Part shown: piece by piece, positions 1-5,828 of the stretch
How the letters are laid out: every line of letters starts with the position of its first letter
Position numbering within the stretch: position 1 is the first letter of the stretch
Assembly: GCA_029258695.1 (NCBI GenBank)
Contig: JARIBR010000201.1
Span: 1 to 6,658, forward strand
Length of the DNA stretch: 6,658 nt
From: Quadrisphaera sp.
GTDB taxonomy: Bacteria > Actinomycetota > Actinomycetes > Actinomycetales > Quadrisphaeraceae
Reading direction: 5' to 3'
Position numbers and translations under genes: made by a program
The notes under the pieces: generated by a model
What the model was told of the DNA's origin: nothing
Databases searched by the model: none
What the model saw: the letters and a program-made list of their open reading frames with translations, nothing else

Positions 1-116
1 GTCGCCATCTCCGCGGGGCGCCACCCCGCGCCCCGCGGGGAGCGCTCCGAGCAGCCCGCGGAGCCTCGGCTCGCCGCTCCCCGTCATCGCCTGACGACCA
101 CGCACCGGCCGCGCCG

Positions 117-142
117 CGCGGGCGCTCGTGGCGGCGCCCGCG
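117..142. terminator. Possible hairpin terminator (9-bp perfect GC stem)
   Basis: CGCGGGCGC (117-125) is followed by an 8-base loop and its exact reverse complement GCGCCCGCG (134-142). It lies 22 bases after the TGA at 92-94, which would suit the end of an upstream plus-strand gene. It has no T-tract; such hairpins without a U-tail are reported in actinobacteria, but in DNA this GC-rich a 9-bp stem can also arise by chance. Confidence 0.2.
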
Positions 143-195
143 CCGCCGAGAGCTCCGCCGCAACCGGCCCCCGGTGCACGCTCGCCGAGGTGAGC

Positions 196-239
196 CGACG
201 GGGAGCGACGCCGCCCCCCGTCGCTGCTCCCCCAGGAGA
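196..239 (+). promoter_or_regulatory. Structured yidC leader with Shine-Dalgarno site
   Basis: The ribosome-binding site AGGAGA (234-239) sits 5 bases before the GTG start at 245 and supports that start. Just upstream are two mutually exclusive stems. Stem A is CGACGGGG (196-203) with CCCCGTCG (216-223). Stem B is GGGGAGC (200-206) with GCTCCCC (226-232), extended by GACG (207-210) with CGTC (219-222). CTCC (227-230) can also pair with GGAG (235-238) inside the ribosome-binding site, but only when stem B is not formed. The ribosome-binding site is solid; a regulatory switch is inference. Confidence 0.4.
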
Positions 240-244
240 CCCCT

Positions 245-1129
245 GTGCTCACCTCCCCGCTCACCGATGCTCCGTCGTCCCTGCTCCGCTCCCTGACCGC
301 GGTCCTGGACCGCGCGCTCTGGCCCTTCGAGGCCCTCACCTCCCACCTGCTCGTCGCCGTCCACGCCACCGTGAGCCGCCTCGGCCTCGATCCCGCGTCG
401 ATCGGGGCGTGGACCCTCGCGCTGGTCGGCGTCGTCGTGGTGGTCCGCCTGGCCATGGCACCCCTGGTGGTCCGCCAGGTGCGGACCGGCCAGCGGATGG
501 CCGCGCTCGCCCCGCAGCTCCGCGCCGTGCGCGAGCGCTACCGCGGGAGGACCGACGCGTCCTCGCTCGCCGCGATGCGGGCCGAGAGCGCCGCGCTCTC
601 CGCGCAGGCCGGGGCCAGCCCGCTGGGGTGCCTTCCCGTGCTGGTCCAGCTGCCGGTGCTGCTCGCCCTGTTCCGGGTGCTCTCGGGAGCCGCGCACGGC
701 GAGGTCGTGGGCGCGATGACCCCCGCGCTCGTCGCCCAGCTGGACGCCGCCAGCCTCGCGGGCGCCTCCCTCGCGGCGACGTGGGCCACCTCCGGCGCCG
801 CCGCGGTGATCGCCGCCGGCCTCATGGCCGTGATGGCCGCCTCGGTGTGGGTCCAGCAGCGCCGACAGCTCGCCCGCAACACGCCGGCCGCCGGGCTGGA
901 GGGCGTCGCGGGATCGTCGGTGCGCGCCATGGCCAGGCTGGCGCCCCTGCTCGTGGTGGTCCCCGGCATGAGCGTGCCCCTCGGGGTGCTCCTGTACTGG
1001 ACGCTGTCCTCCCTCTGGTCGCTCGGGCAGGCGGGCGCGCTGCTGCGGTGGATGCCCACGCCGGGGACCCCCGCCGCCGCGGCACGGGACGCGCGCCGCG
1101 CCCGACGGGAGCCGCCTCCGGTTCCCTGA
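245..1129 (+). CDS. yidC: YidC/Oxa1 family membrane protein insertase (short paralogue)
   Basis: A 294-residue polytopic protein of the YidC/Oxa1/Alb3 family, which inserts and folds proteins in the cytoplasmic membrane, alone or with SecYEG. The first core membrane segment (about 54-75) carries R68 in VVRLAMAPL, matching the conserved arginine of the hydrophilic groove. A basic cytoplasmic helical-hairpin region follows (77-122), then the signature SPLGCLPVLVQLPVLLALF (125-143). Further segments lie at about 184-203 and 232-250, and the family-typical LLYWTLSSLWSLGQ (249-262) precedes a basic Arg/Pro tail. There is no large periplasmic domain, as usual in Gram-positives. The GTG start at 245 is chosen for AGGAGA five bases upstream. 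No rpmH, rnpA, jag or rsmG is adjacent, so this is probably a second YidC rather than the one in the oriC-side cluster. The gene converges on the cyclase gene with 46 bases between stop codons. Confidence 0.9.
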   Translation: MLTSPLTDAPSSLLRSLTAVLDRALWPFEALTSHLLVAVHATVSRLGLDPASIGAWTLALVGVVVVVRLAMAPLVVRQVRTGQRMAALAPQLRAVRERYRGRTDASSLAAMRAESAALSAQAGASPLGCLPVLVQLPVLLALFRVLSGAAHGEVVGAMTPALVAQLDAASLAGASLAATWATSGAAAVIAAGLMAVMAASVWVQQRRQLARNTPAAGLEGVAGSSVRAMARLAPLLVVVPGMSVPLGVLLYWTLSSLWSLGQAGALLRWMPTPGTPAAAARDARRARREPPPVP

Positions 1130-1140
1130 GCCCCTTCGGC

Positions 1141-1200
1141 GTGCGCCGTCGCGGCTCAGCGTGCGCCGTCGCGGCTCAGCGTGCGGTGACGCGGCTCAGC
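1141..1200. repeat. 20-bp tandem repeat, three copies, spanning the cyclase stop codon
   Basis: Copies lie at 1141-1160, 1161-1180 and 1181-1200. The first two are identical (GTGCGCCGTCGCGGCTCAGC); the third differs at three positions. The stop codon of the minus-strand cyclase (TCA at 1176-1178 on the plus strand) falls in the middle copy. The last seven residues of the protein (LSRVTAR) are encoded by the third copy and the edge of the second. The unit contains a small GCCG-TCG-CGGC dyad, so the array could help end transcription from both converging genes, but there is no T-tract and this is only inference. Confidence 0.85.
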
Positions 1201-2741
1201 GCGGGCCGCGGGGTCGGTGCCACCTCCACGCGGCACCCACCGGCGCGCTTGGCCCGGTAGAGAGCGTCGTCGGCGCGGCGCAGCACCGCTGAGGCGTCGT
1301 CCCCCTCGGTGACGCGGCTCACGCCGGCGCTGGCGCGCAACCGCACGTCGCCGGCGCGCAGCCGGGCCGGCCCGACGAGCGCGGCGACGACCCGCTCGCC
1401 CAGCTCGCGCGCTCCCTCGGCGCCGCCGGGACCGGTGGCGCCGCCGACGCCGCCGACGTCCTCGGCGATGACCACGAGCTCGTCGCCGGCCAGGCGTCCG
1501 GCGCTCTCGCCGTCGTGCAGCGCCGACCGCAGGCGAGCGGCCGCCAGCACGAGCAGCTCGTCGCCGGCCTCGTGGCCCAGCTCGTCGTTGACGGCCTTGA
1601 AGTCGTCCAGGTCGACGAGGACCAGCGCGCCGGCGCGCGGCTCGGCCGGACCGCCCGACCCCTCCAGGTCTTCCGGGCCCCCGTCGTCCGTGAGCCGGCC
1701 GAGGGCCCGGTGGACCGCACGCCGGTTGGGCAGCCCGGTGAGCGTGTCGTGGGTGGCCTCGTGCTCCAGGCGCGCGGTGGTCGCGCGGATCTCCTCGACG
1801 TCCTCGGCCTGGACCACCAGCTGGGCGGGGAGCCCCTGCGTCGCGGGCACGAAGGCGACGGCGAGCCGCACCCAGCGCTGACCGGCAGCACCGACCAGGC
1901 GGGTGTCCATCGCCTGACCCGTCGACCCGGCACCGGCCTGGTCGCGCTGCACCGAGGCCATGACGCGCTCGAGGACCCGGGTGTCGTCGGGGTGGACGAG
2001 GTCGAGCAGGCGCCGGCCCACGAGGCGCTCGACGTCGCACCCGCACAGCTGCGCCATGGCGGGGTTCGCGCGCAGGATCCGTCCGCTCGAGCACGTGATG
2101 GCCGACGGGGTGGGTGAGTGGTCGAAGACCACCGACAGCGTGGCCTGGACCTGCTCGGCCGCCGCGCACTGGTCCAGCAGCAGCCGCCGCAGCCACAGCC
2201 CCAGCGCGGTGGCGCCGGCGATGACGGCGACGAGGGCCACGCGCCCGCCGCTGTCGATGAACAGCCCCGCCGGGTACGAGAGCGCGACAGCGGTGAGCGG
2301 GAGCACGACGAGGGCGACGCCGCGCAGGCCCCACGTCAGCGGGCCCTGCCCGAGGAGCACGAGCCCGAGGACGGCCACCGGTCCGTAGCCCGTCCCCTCC
2401 GGGGCGGTGAGGGCGACCGCGGTGAAGGCCAGCACGTCCACGGCAGCCAGCACCGGCTCGACGGCGCGGCCGACCCACCCGGTGCGCGGGGAGAGCCGGG
2501 AGCCGACGCGCAGGTAGGAGCTGATGATCGCGCACACGGCGGAGCCCAGCAGCCAGCCCAGCACGCACGGACCGAACAGGCCGGCGACCGAGGGATGGAC
2601 GAGCGGTATCGCGGCGAGGACCCCGGCGCCCAGGCGCAGGGTGGAGACGATGATGATCCGCTGCTGGCGGCTGCTCAAGCGCCGCCCGGGCAGGGCGGGC
2701 GGCAGCGGACCGATCTCACGGTCCTGTCTCGAGGTGCGCAC
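1176..2741 (-). CDS. Membrane-anchored PAS-GGDEF diguanylate cyclase
   Basis: A 521-residue protein predicted to make cyclic di-GMP from two GTP at the inner face of the membrane. About six membrane segments (29-48, 51-76, 93-113, 117-133, 139-158, 166-188) form an unnamed N-terminal sensor-like region. A PAS domain (about 198-317, with LRANPAM, LVHPDD and a CxC pair, C233/C235) and a GGDEF domain (about 326-507) follow. In the GGDEF domain I see TGLPNRR (335-341), the metal-binding DLDDFK (377-382), NDELGHEAGD (385-394) and the active-site loop AGDEL (418-422), a variant of GGDEF that keeps the central G-D-E. The usual RxxD inhibitory site five residues before the loop reads HDGE (409-412), so classical product inhibition is probably lost. 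There is no EAL or HD-GYP domain. The GTG at 2741 is chosen because AGGAGG lies four bases upstream; an in-frame GTG at 2825 would add 28 residues but has no ribosome-binding site. The C-terminal end lies in a tandem repeat. Confidence 0.88.
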   Translation of the reverse strand: MRTSRQDREIGPLPPALPGRRLSSRQQRIIIVSTLRLGAGVLAAIPLVHPSVAGLFGPCVLGWLLGSAVCAIISSYLRVGSRLSPRTGWVGRAVEPVLAAVDVLAFTAVALTAPEGTGYGPVAVLGLVLLGQGPLTWGLRGVALVVLPLTAVALSYPAGLFIDSGGRVALVAVIAGATALGLWLRRLLLDQCAAAEQVQATLSVVFDHSPTPSAITCSSGRILRANPAMAQLCGCDVERLVGRRLLDLVHPDDTRVLERVMASVQRDQAGAGSTGQAMDTRLVGAAGQRWVRLAVAFVPATQGLPAQLVVQAEDVEEIRATTARLEHEATHDTLTGLPNRRAVHRALGRLTDDGGPEDLEGSGGPAEPRAGALVLVDLDDFKAVNDELGHEAGDELLVLAAARLRSALHDGESAGRLAGDELVVIAEDVGGVGGATGPGGAEGARELGERVVAALVGPARLRAGDVRLRASAGVSRVTEGDDASAVLRRADDALYRAKRAGGCRVEVAPTPRPALSRVTAR

Positions 2742-2745
2742 CGCG

Positions 2746-2751
2746 CCTCCT
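2746..2751 (-). promoter_or_regulatory. Ribosome-binding site of the cyclase gene
   Basis: On the minus strand this reads AGGAGG, a perfect anti-16S match, followed by CGCG and then GTG at 2741-2739. It decides the start in favour of 2741 over the longer frame beginning at 2825. Confidence 0.7.
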
Positions 2752-2771
2752 GCCGTCCGCTCGTCGGGCCG

Positions 2772-2825
2772 TCGTCGGAACGGCGGAAGAAGACCGACGA
2801 TAGGGGACTCCCGGGCGAAAATCAC
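2772..2825 (-). promoter_or_regulatory. Candidate promoter and dyad upstream of the cyclase gene
   Basis: This is a locally AT-richer stretch of the 121-base gap between the flippase stop and the cyclase start. On the minus strand GTGATT (2825-2820) is followed after 17 bases by TATCGT (2802-2797), a modest match to a -35/-10 pair (3 of 6 and 4 of 6). A 7-bp inverted repeat, TCGTCGG (2772-2778) and CCGACGA (2794-2800) with a 15-base centre, overlaps the -10-like element and could be an operator or a 5'-UTR hairpin. No strong terminator for the upstream flippase gene is visible, so read-through is also possible. Confidence 0.3.
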
Positions 2826-2862
2826 CCCGAGTGCCGAAGTCGGACGATGCGTGACAAGACGG

Positions 2863-4332
2863 TCAGTCGGCGCGCCGGCTCGTCGCCCGCCGCAGGAGAG
2901 AGGCCACCAGGCGCGCGTCGGCCCGCACCGGCGGCACGAGGAGCACCATGACGGTGCCGGCGGTCGCCGCGAGCACCACTCCCGCGCCGAGCTGCGCGAG
3001 CGCAGGCCACGGGAGCAGGTTCGCCAGCGCGGCGGCGCCGGCGCACGGCAGCCCGACGCCGAGGATCGCCCGCACCGCGCCGGCGAACAGCGGCCGCACG
3101 TCGGTCCCGCTCACCCGGCCGGCGACGGCCAGCTGGGCCACCCACACCAGCAGGTGGGCCGCGGAGTGGCCGGCGGCGACGCCGATCGCGCCCCACGGCA
3201 GCCCGGCGAGGATCAGGGCGATCGTCGCCGGGCCGGTGACGAGCGAGAGCCTGAGCTGCGCGCCGGGACGCCCGGAGGACAGGTAGATCCAGTAGGCGAT
3301 CTGGGCCACCGCCCGGAAGATCCCCCCGACGGCGAGGACCGCGAAGATCGGCGCGACGCCGGCCCAGCGCGGGCCGAAGAGCACCTCGACCAGCGGCCAG
3401 GCCAGCGCGGCGGCGACCGCGAAGACCGTGGCCGTGAGGTAGCAGGCCACGAGCTGGGCGCGCGCGAGGTAGCGGGCGTACGTGGCGGCGTCCGGCTCGA
3501 CCCGCGTGAGCACCGGCAGGGCCACGCGGGTCATCGGCGCGTTGATCTGGTTCAGCGGGGCCATGAGCAGCTGGTAGGCGCGGGTGTAGAGCCCCAGCGG
3601 CGAGGCGCCCCAGAGCGCCCCCAGCGCCACGGTGTCGACGTTCTTCGTGGCGTAGGTGATGGCCTGCGTGCCCAGGACCGCCCCGCCGAAGCGGAAGAAG
3701 GGACGGACCTCACCGCCCCGGTGCGGGGCCACCGGCCGGAAGGTCGAGGCTCCGGCGACCACGACGAGCCCGACCACGGCGACGGTCAGCTGCTGCGCCA
3801 CGAGCGCCCACAGGCCCGCCCCGGCGAGCGCGGCGACGACGGCCACGACGATGCCGGCGAGCTGGGCCCCCACGTCGGCCACGCCGAGCGCGACGAAGCG
3901 CAGCTCCCGGGCGAGGTCGGCGCGGAACTGCGTCGAGGCGCCGGAGAGGGTGAACACCCCGGCGAGCGCGAGGACCACGGCGGTCAGCCGCGGCTGGCCG
4001 TACCCGGCCGCGATGAGCGGCGCGGCGGCGAGGGCGACGACGGTGCACCCCGCGCCGAGGCCCGTGCCCACCCAGAACAGCGACGACTGCTGCGCCCGGC
4101 TGAGGGTCTTCGCGGTGATCGCGGCCTGGGAGAGCCCGAAGTCCCGCACGAGGTCGGCGATGCCGATGACGGCCGTGACCATGGCGACGAGACCGAAGTC
4201 GGCGGGCTCCAGCAGCCGGGCGAGCAGGACGACGGAGACGATCTGCAGCACCGCGCGCGCGCCCTGGGTGACCACCGTGACCGACGACCCCCTGGCGGCC
4301 CGGTCCCCGAGGCCCGCGGCGGGCGTGCTCAC
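2863..4332 (-). CDS. Oligosaccharide flippase (Wzx-like, MOP superfamily)
   Basis: A 489-residue polytopic protein predicted to flip lipid-linked oligosaccharide repeat units from the cytoplasmic to the outer face of the membrane. It resembles the WzxC/TuaB-type branch (Polysacc_synt families): the early LLARLLEPADFGLVAM (35-50) and the mid-protein stretch around 231-278, containing NVDTVALGALWGASPLGLYT and LNQINAPM, are both characteristic. About 12-14 hydrophobic segments span roughly 16-41, 45-63, 84-108, 114-136, 153-196, 213-240, 295-317, 325-349, 362-405, 413-439 and 442-468, with a basic C-terminus. The length is normal for the family. The GTG start at 4332 overlaps the TGA of the ligase gene in the sequence GTGA, implying translational coupling and one transcript with the ligase first. 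The region just upstream of the GTG has no clear Shine-Dalgarno site, consistent with coupling. The transported sugar cannot be told from the sequence. Confidence 0.88.
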   Translation of the reverse strand: MSTPAAGLGDRAARGSSVTVVTQGARAVLQIVSVVLLARLLEPADFGLVAMVTAVIGIADLVRDFGLSQAAITAKTLSRAQQSSLFWVGTGLGAGCTVVALAAAPLIAAGYGQPRLTAVVLALAGVFTLSGASTQFRADLARELRFVALGVADVGAQLAGIVVAVVAALAGAGLWALVAQQLTVAVVGLVVVAGASTFRPVAPHRGGEVRPFFRFGGAVLGTQAITYATKNVDTVALGALWGASPLGLYTRAYQLLMAPLNQINAPMTRVALPVLTRVEPDAATYARYLARAQLVACYLTATVFAVAAALAWPLVEVLFGPRWAGVAPIFAVLAVGGIFRAVAQIAYWIYLSSGRPGAQLRLSLVTGPATIALILAGLPWGAIGVAAGHSAAHLLVWVAQLAVAGRVSGTDVRPLFAGAVRAILGVGLPCAGAAALANLLPWPALAQLGAGVVLAATAGTVMVLLVPPVRADARLVASLLRRATSRRAD

Positions 4333-5762
4333 CGCGCCCCGCCGCGCGCCAGCAGCCACAGCGCCAGCGGGGCGAGAGCCACGGGGAGGAGGAAGCCGCG
4401 GTCGACGGTGGCGAAGGAGACCTCCAGCGTCGAGGAGATCGCCAGCGCGACGAGGTGGGCCACCGGGAACAGGGCTGCGCGCCCGAGCCCTGCGCTCGCC
4501 CACCTCGCGGCGCGCAGCAGCGCCACGACGGCGAGGACCGCGAGGGCGGCGAGCCCGACCAGCCCGGTGGTCACGAGGGTCTGCACCATGACGTTGTGCC
4601 CGTGGTAGGCGAAGCCGCCGAGCGGGTTGGCGTAGCGGGCGACCTGGCCGTACCACCCCGTCCCCAGGCCGGCGAGCGGGTTCTCGGCCACGGCCTCCAG
4701 GCTCAGGCGCCAGACGTAGCCGCGGTTGGTGAAGGCGGTGTCGGCCGCGGTGGCCCGCGCCGCCCCGGACGTCCCCCCGGCCACGGTGAGGAGCGGGACC
4801 ACCACCACGGTGGCCACGGCGACCAGCCCGCCCGCGCCGGCGAGCGCTGCACGCGACCAGGGCCGGCGCGCCAGCGCCGTGACCCCCACCACGGCGCCCG
4901 CGGCGACGAGCGCCACGAGCGAGCTGCGCGATGACGTCCACACCAGGGCCGCCACGAGGACCACCAGCCAGCCGATCGCGACGGCGCGCCGGCGCACCAG
5001 GAGCAGCGCCGGCGCCCCCAGCACGAGGACCTGCGCGAGGTTGTTGCTGTCCGAGAACGGCCCGATGAGCAGACCGAGGGGCAGCAGGGCCTTGTCGGGG
5101 TCCACGAGGTCGCCGCTGGCCAGGCGGTAGAGCCCGGCGCGCGGCAGCGCGACCCCGAGCACCAGCGCCAGCAGGGCGCTCGCCCCGGCGAGGTGACCGA
5201 CGACCGCGCCGACCCGCAGCCGCGGCGCCAGCGCCCAGAGCGCGAGCACCACCGACGGGTACAGCGCGGCCTCGGCGTCGGGGCTGAGCCCGGCGTAGGC
5301 GTCGCGCACGGCGGCCACGAGCCACGGCGCCAGGAGCACGGCGACGGCGCCGGCGCGCGCCAGGGTGAGCCGGCGCAGGGAGAGGAGCACGGCGAGGGCG
5401 CACGCCGCGGCGACCGCCAGGGTGAGCCCGCGGTCGCTGAGCAGCGCCAGCGCGGAGTACGGCGCGGCCTCCACGCCGACCGCGGTGCGGTGCTTCGGGG
5501 CGGTGAGGGATTGCACGGTGCGCGGGAGGACCACCAGCGCCCACGTCAGGCACAGCAGCGCCGCGGCGAGGGCGTCGCGCGAGGCGGGCCCGCGCAGCCG
5601 GCTCGAGCCGCGCCGCGAGCCCCGCTCCGCGCACGGGTCCGCGGCGTCGCCCAGGCCGTCGACCGGACCGTCACCCGGGCCGTCACCCGGGCGGTCGTCG
5701 AGACCGGCGCCGCGGGCGCGACCTACCCTCACCGGGGCGGGCCCGAGCGCGCCCGTCACCAC
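4329..5762 (-). CDS. O-antigen ligase/polymerase family protein (Wzy_C)
   Basis: A 477-residue multi-spanning protein of the Wzy_C/O-antigen ligase family. Members polymerise flipped repeat units or transfer a finished glycan to an acceptor, working on the outer face of the membrane. After a hydrophilic, poorly conserved N-terminus, hydrophobic segments start at about residue 65. Family landmarks follow in order: WTSSRSSLVAL (275-285), TNRGYVWRLSLEAVAENPL (345-363) with GLGTGWYG (365-372), then the outer-loop motif YHGHN (386-390) and TTGLVGL (398-404). Ligase and polymerase cannot be distinguished here; a Gram-positive has no lipid A core, so polymerase or a related transferase is more likely. 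The start is uncertain: GTG at 5762 has GAGG five bases upstream and is preferred, GTG at 5759 and 5732 are alternatives, and GTG at 5807 gives 492 residues with little ribosome-binding site. The gene is divergent from the glycosyltransferase and coupled to the flippase. Confidence 0.83.
   Translation of the reverse strand: MVTGALGPAPVRVGRARGAGLDDRPGDGPGDGPVDGLGDAADPCAERGSRRGSSRLRGPASRDALAAALLCLTWALVVLPRTVQSLTAPKHRTAVGVEAAPYSALALLSDRGLTLAVAAACALAVLLSLRRLTLARAGAVAVLLAPWLVAAVRDAYAGLSPDAEAALYPSVVLALWALAPRLRVGAVVGHLAGASALLALVLGVALPRAGLYRLASGDLVDPDKALLPLGLLIGPFSDSNNLAQVLVLGAPALLLVRRRAVAIGWLVVLVAALVWTSSRSSLVALVAAGAVVGVTALARRPWSRAALAGAGGLVAVATVVVVPLLTVAGGTSGAARATAADTAFTNRGYVWRLSLEAVAENPLAGLGTGWYGQVARYANPLGGFAYHGHNVMVQTLVTTGLVGLAALAVLAVVALLRAARWASAGLGRAALFPVAHLVALAISSTLEVSFATVDRGFLLPVALAPLALWLLARGGAR
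5668..5691. repeat. 12-bp tandem repeat (two copies) in the ligase 5' coding region
   Basis: CCGTCACCCGGG occurs exactly twice head to tail (5668-5679, 5680-5691), with degenerate relatives on both sides. Since 12 is a multiple of three, copy-number change would keep the ligase frame; on the minus strand it encodes a Pro-Gly-Asp-Gly repeat ahead of the first membrane segment. Confidence 0.75.
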
Positions 5763-5786
5763 CGACGCCTCGACCCCGGAGCCGTG

Positions 5787-5828
5787 ATGCCGCACCCACC
5801 ACCGCACCGCCTGGACGCGCCGGCGTGA
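5787..5828 (+). CDS. Possible 13-codon leader ORF ending on the glycosyltransferase start
   Basis: ATG at 5787 has GGAG (5778-5781) five bases upstream. It encodes MPHPPPHRLDAPA and stops at TGA 5826-5828, which overlaps the glycosyltransferase GTG (5825-5827) as GTGA. The peptide is Pro/His-rich and includes two adjacent CCA codons, a proline codon that should be uncommon at this GC content. It may be a leader that delivers ribosomes to a start lacking its own ribosome-binding site. A TACCCT (5724-5729) upstream could be a -10 element, with no clear -35. This could equally be coincidence: short frames are common, and it lies antisense to the longest possible N-terminus of the ligase gene. 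Confidence 0.25.
   Translation: MPHPPPHRLDAPA

Larger units (their letters stand above)
1..244. other. Unassigned region upstream of yidC
   Basis: No gene can be named here. Two short coding readings are possible and cannot be separated. A plus-strand frame runs in from the left edge and stops at TGA 92-94; it would be the 30-residue, Pro/Ser-rich tail of an upstream gene. A minus-strand frame starts at ATG 87-85 and runs off the left edge (beginning MTGSGEPRLRGLLGAL), preceded by only a weak AGG. Both have about 90% GC at third positions, so codon bias does not decide. Perfect inverted repeats lie at 11-20/29-38 and 117-125/134-142, and a structured yidC leader occupies about 196-239. I see no convincing sigma-70 type promoter. 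Confidence 0.3.

Noticed and set aside
1141..1200. CRISPR array
   Set aside because: The 20-bp units are directly adjacent without spacers, so this is a simple tandem duplication.
190..1260. A 356-residue plus-strand frame overlapping yidC
   Set aside because: Arg/Pro/Gly low-complexity translation with no domain, in another frame of a clearly recognised YidC; no ribosome-binding site at its GTG.
1156..2568. A 470-residue minus-strand frame over the cyclase gene
   Set aside because: Arg-rich shadow frame; the PAS and GGDEF motifs are in the other frame.
2524..4608. A 694-residue plus-strand open frame across the flippase region
   Set aside because: The composition is Arg/Gly/Glu/His-rich with no membrane segments or motifs. 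It is antisense to a clear Wzx-type gene; long antisense frames are expected at this GC content.
2863..5634. A single 923-residue minus-strand frame that would fuse an unknown domain to the flippase
   Set aside because: Only the part from 4332 onward shows the flippase family. The upstream part is Arg/Ala/Gly-rich low-complexity sequence in the wrong frame of the well-supported Wzy_C gene, so it is a shadow of that gene.
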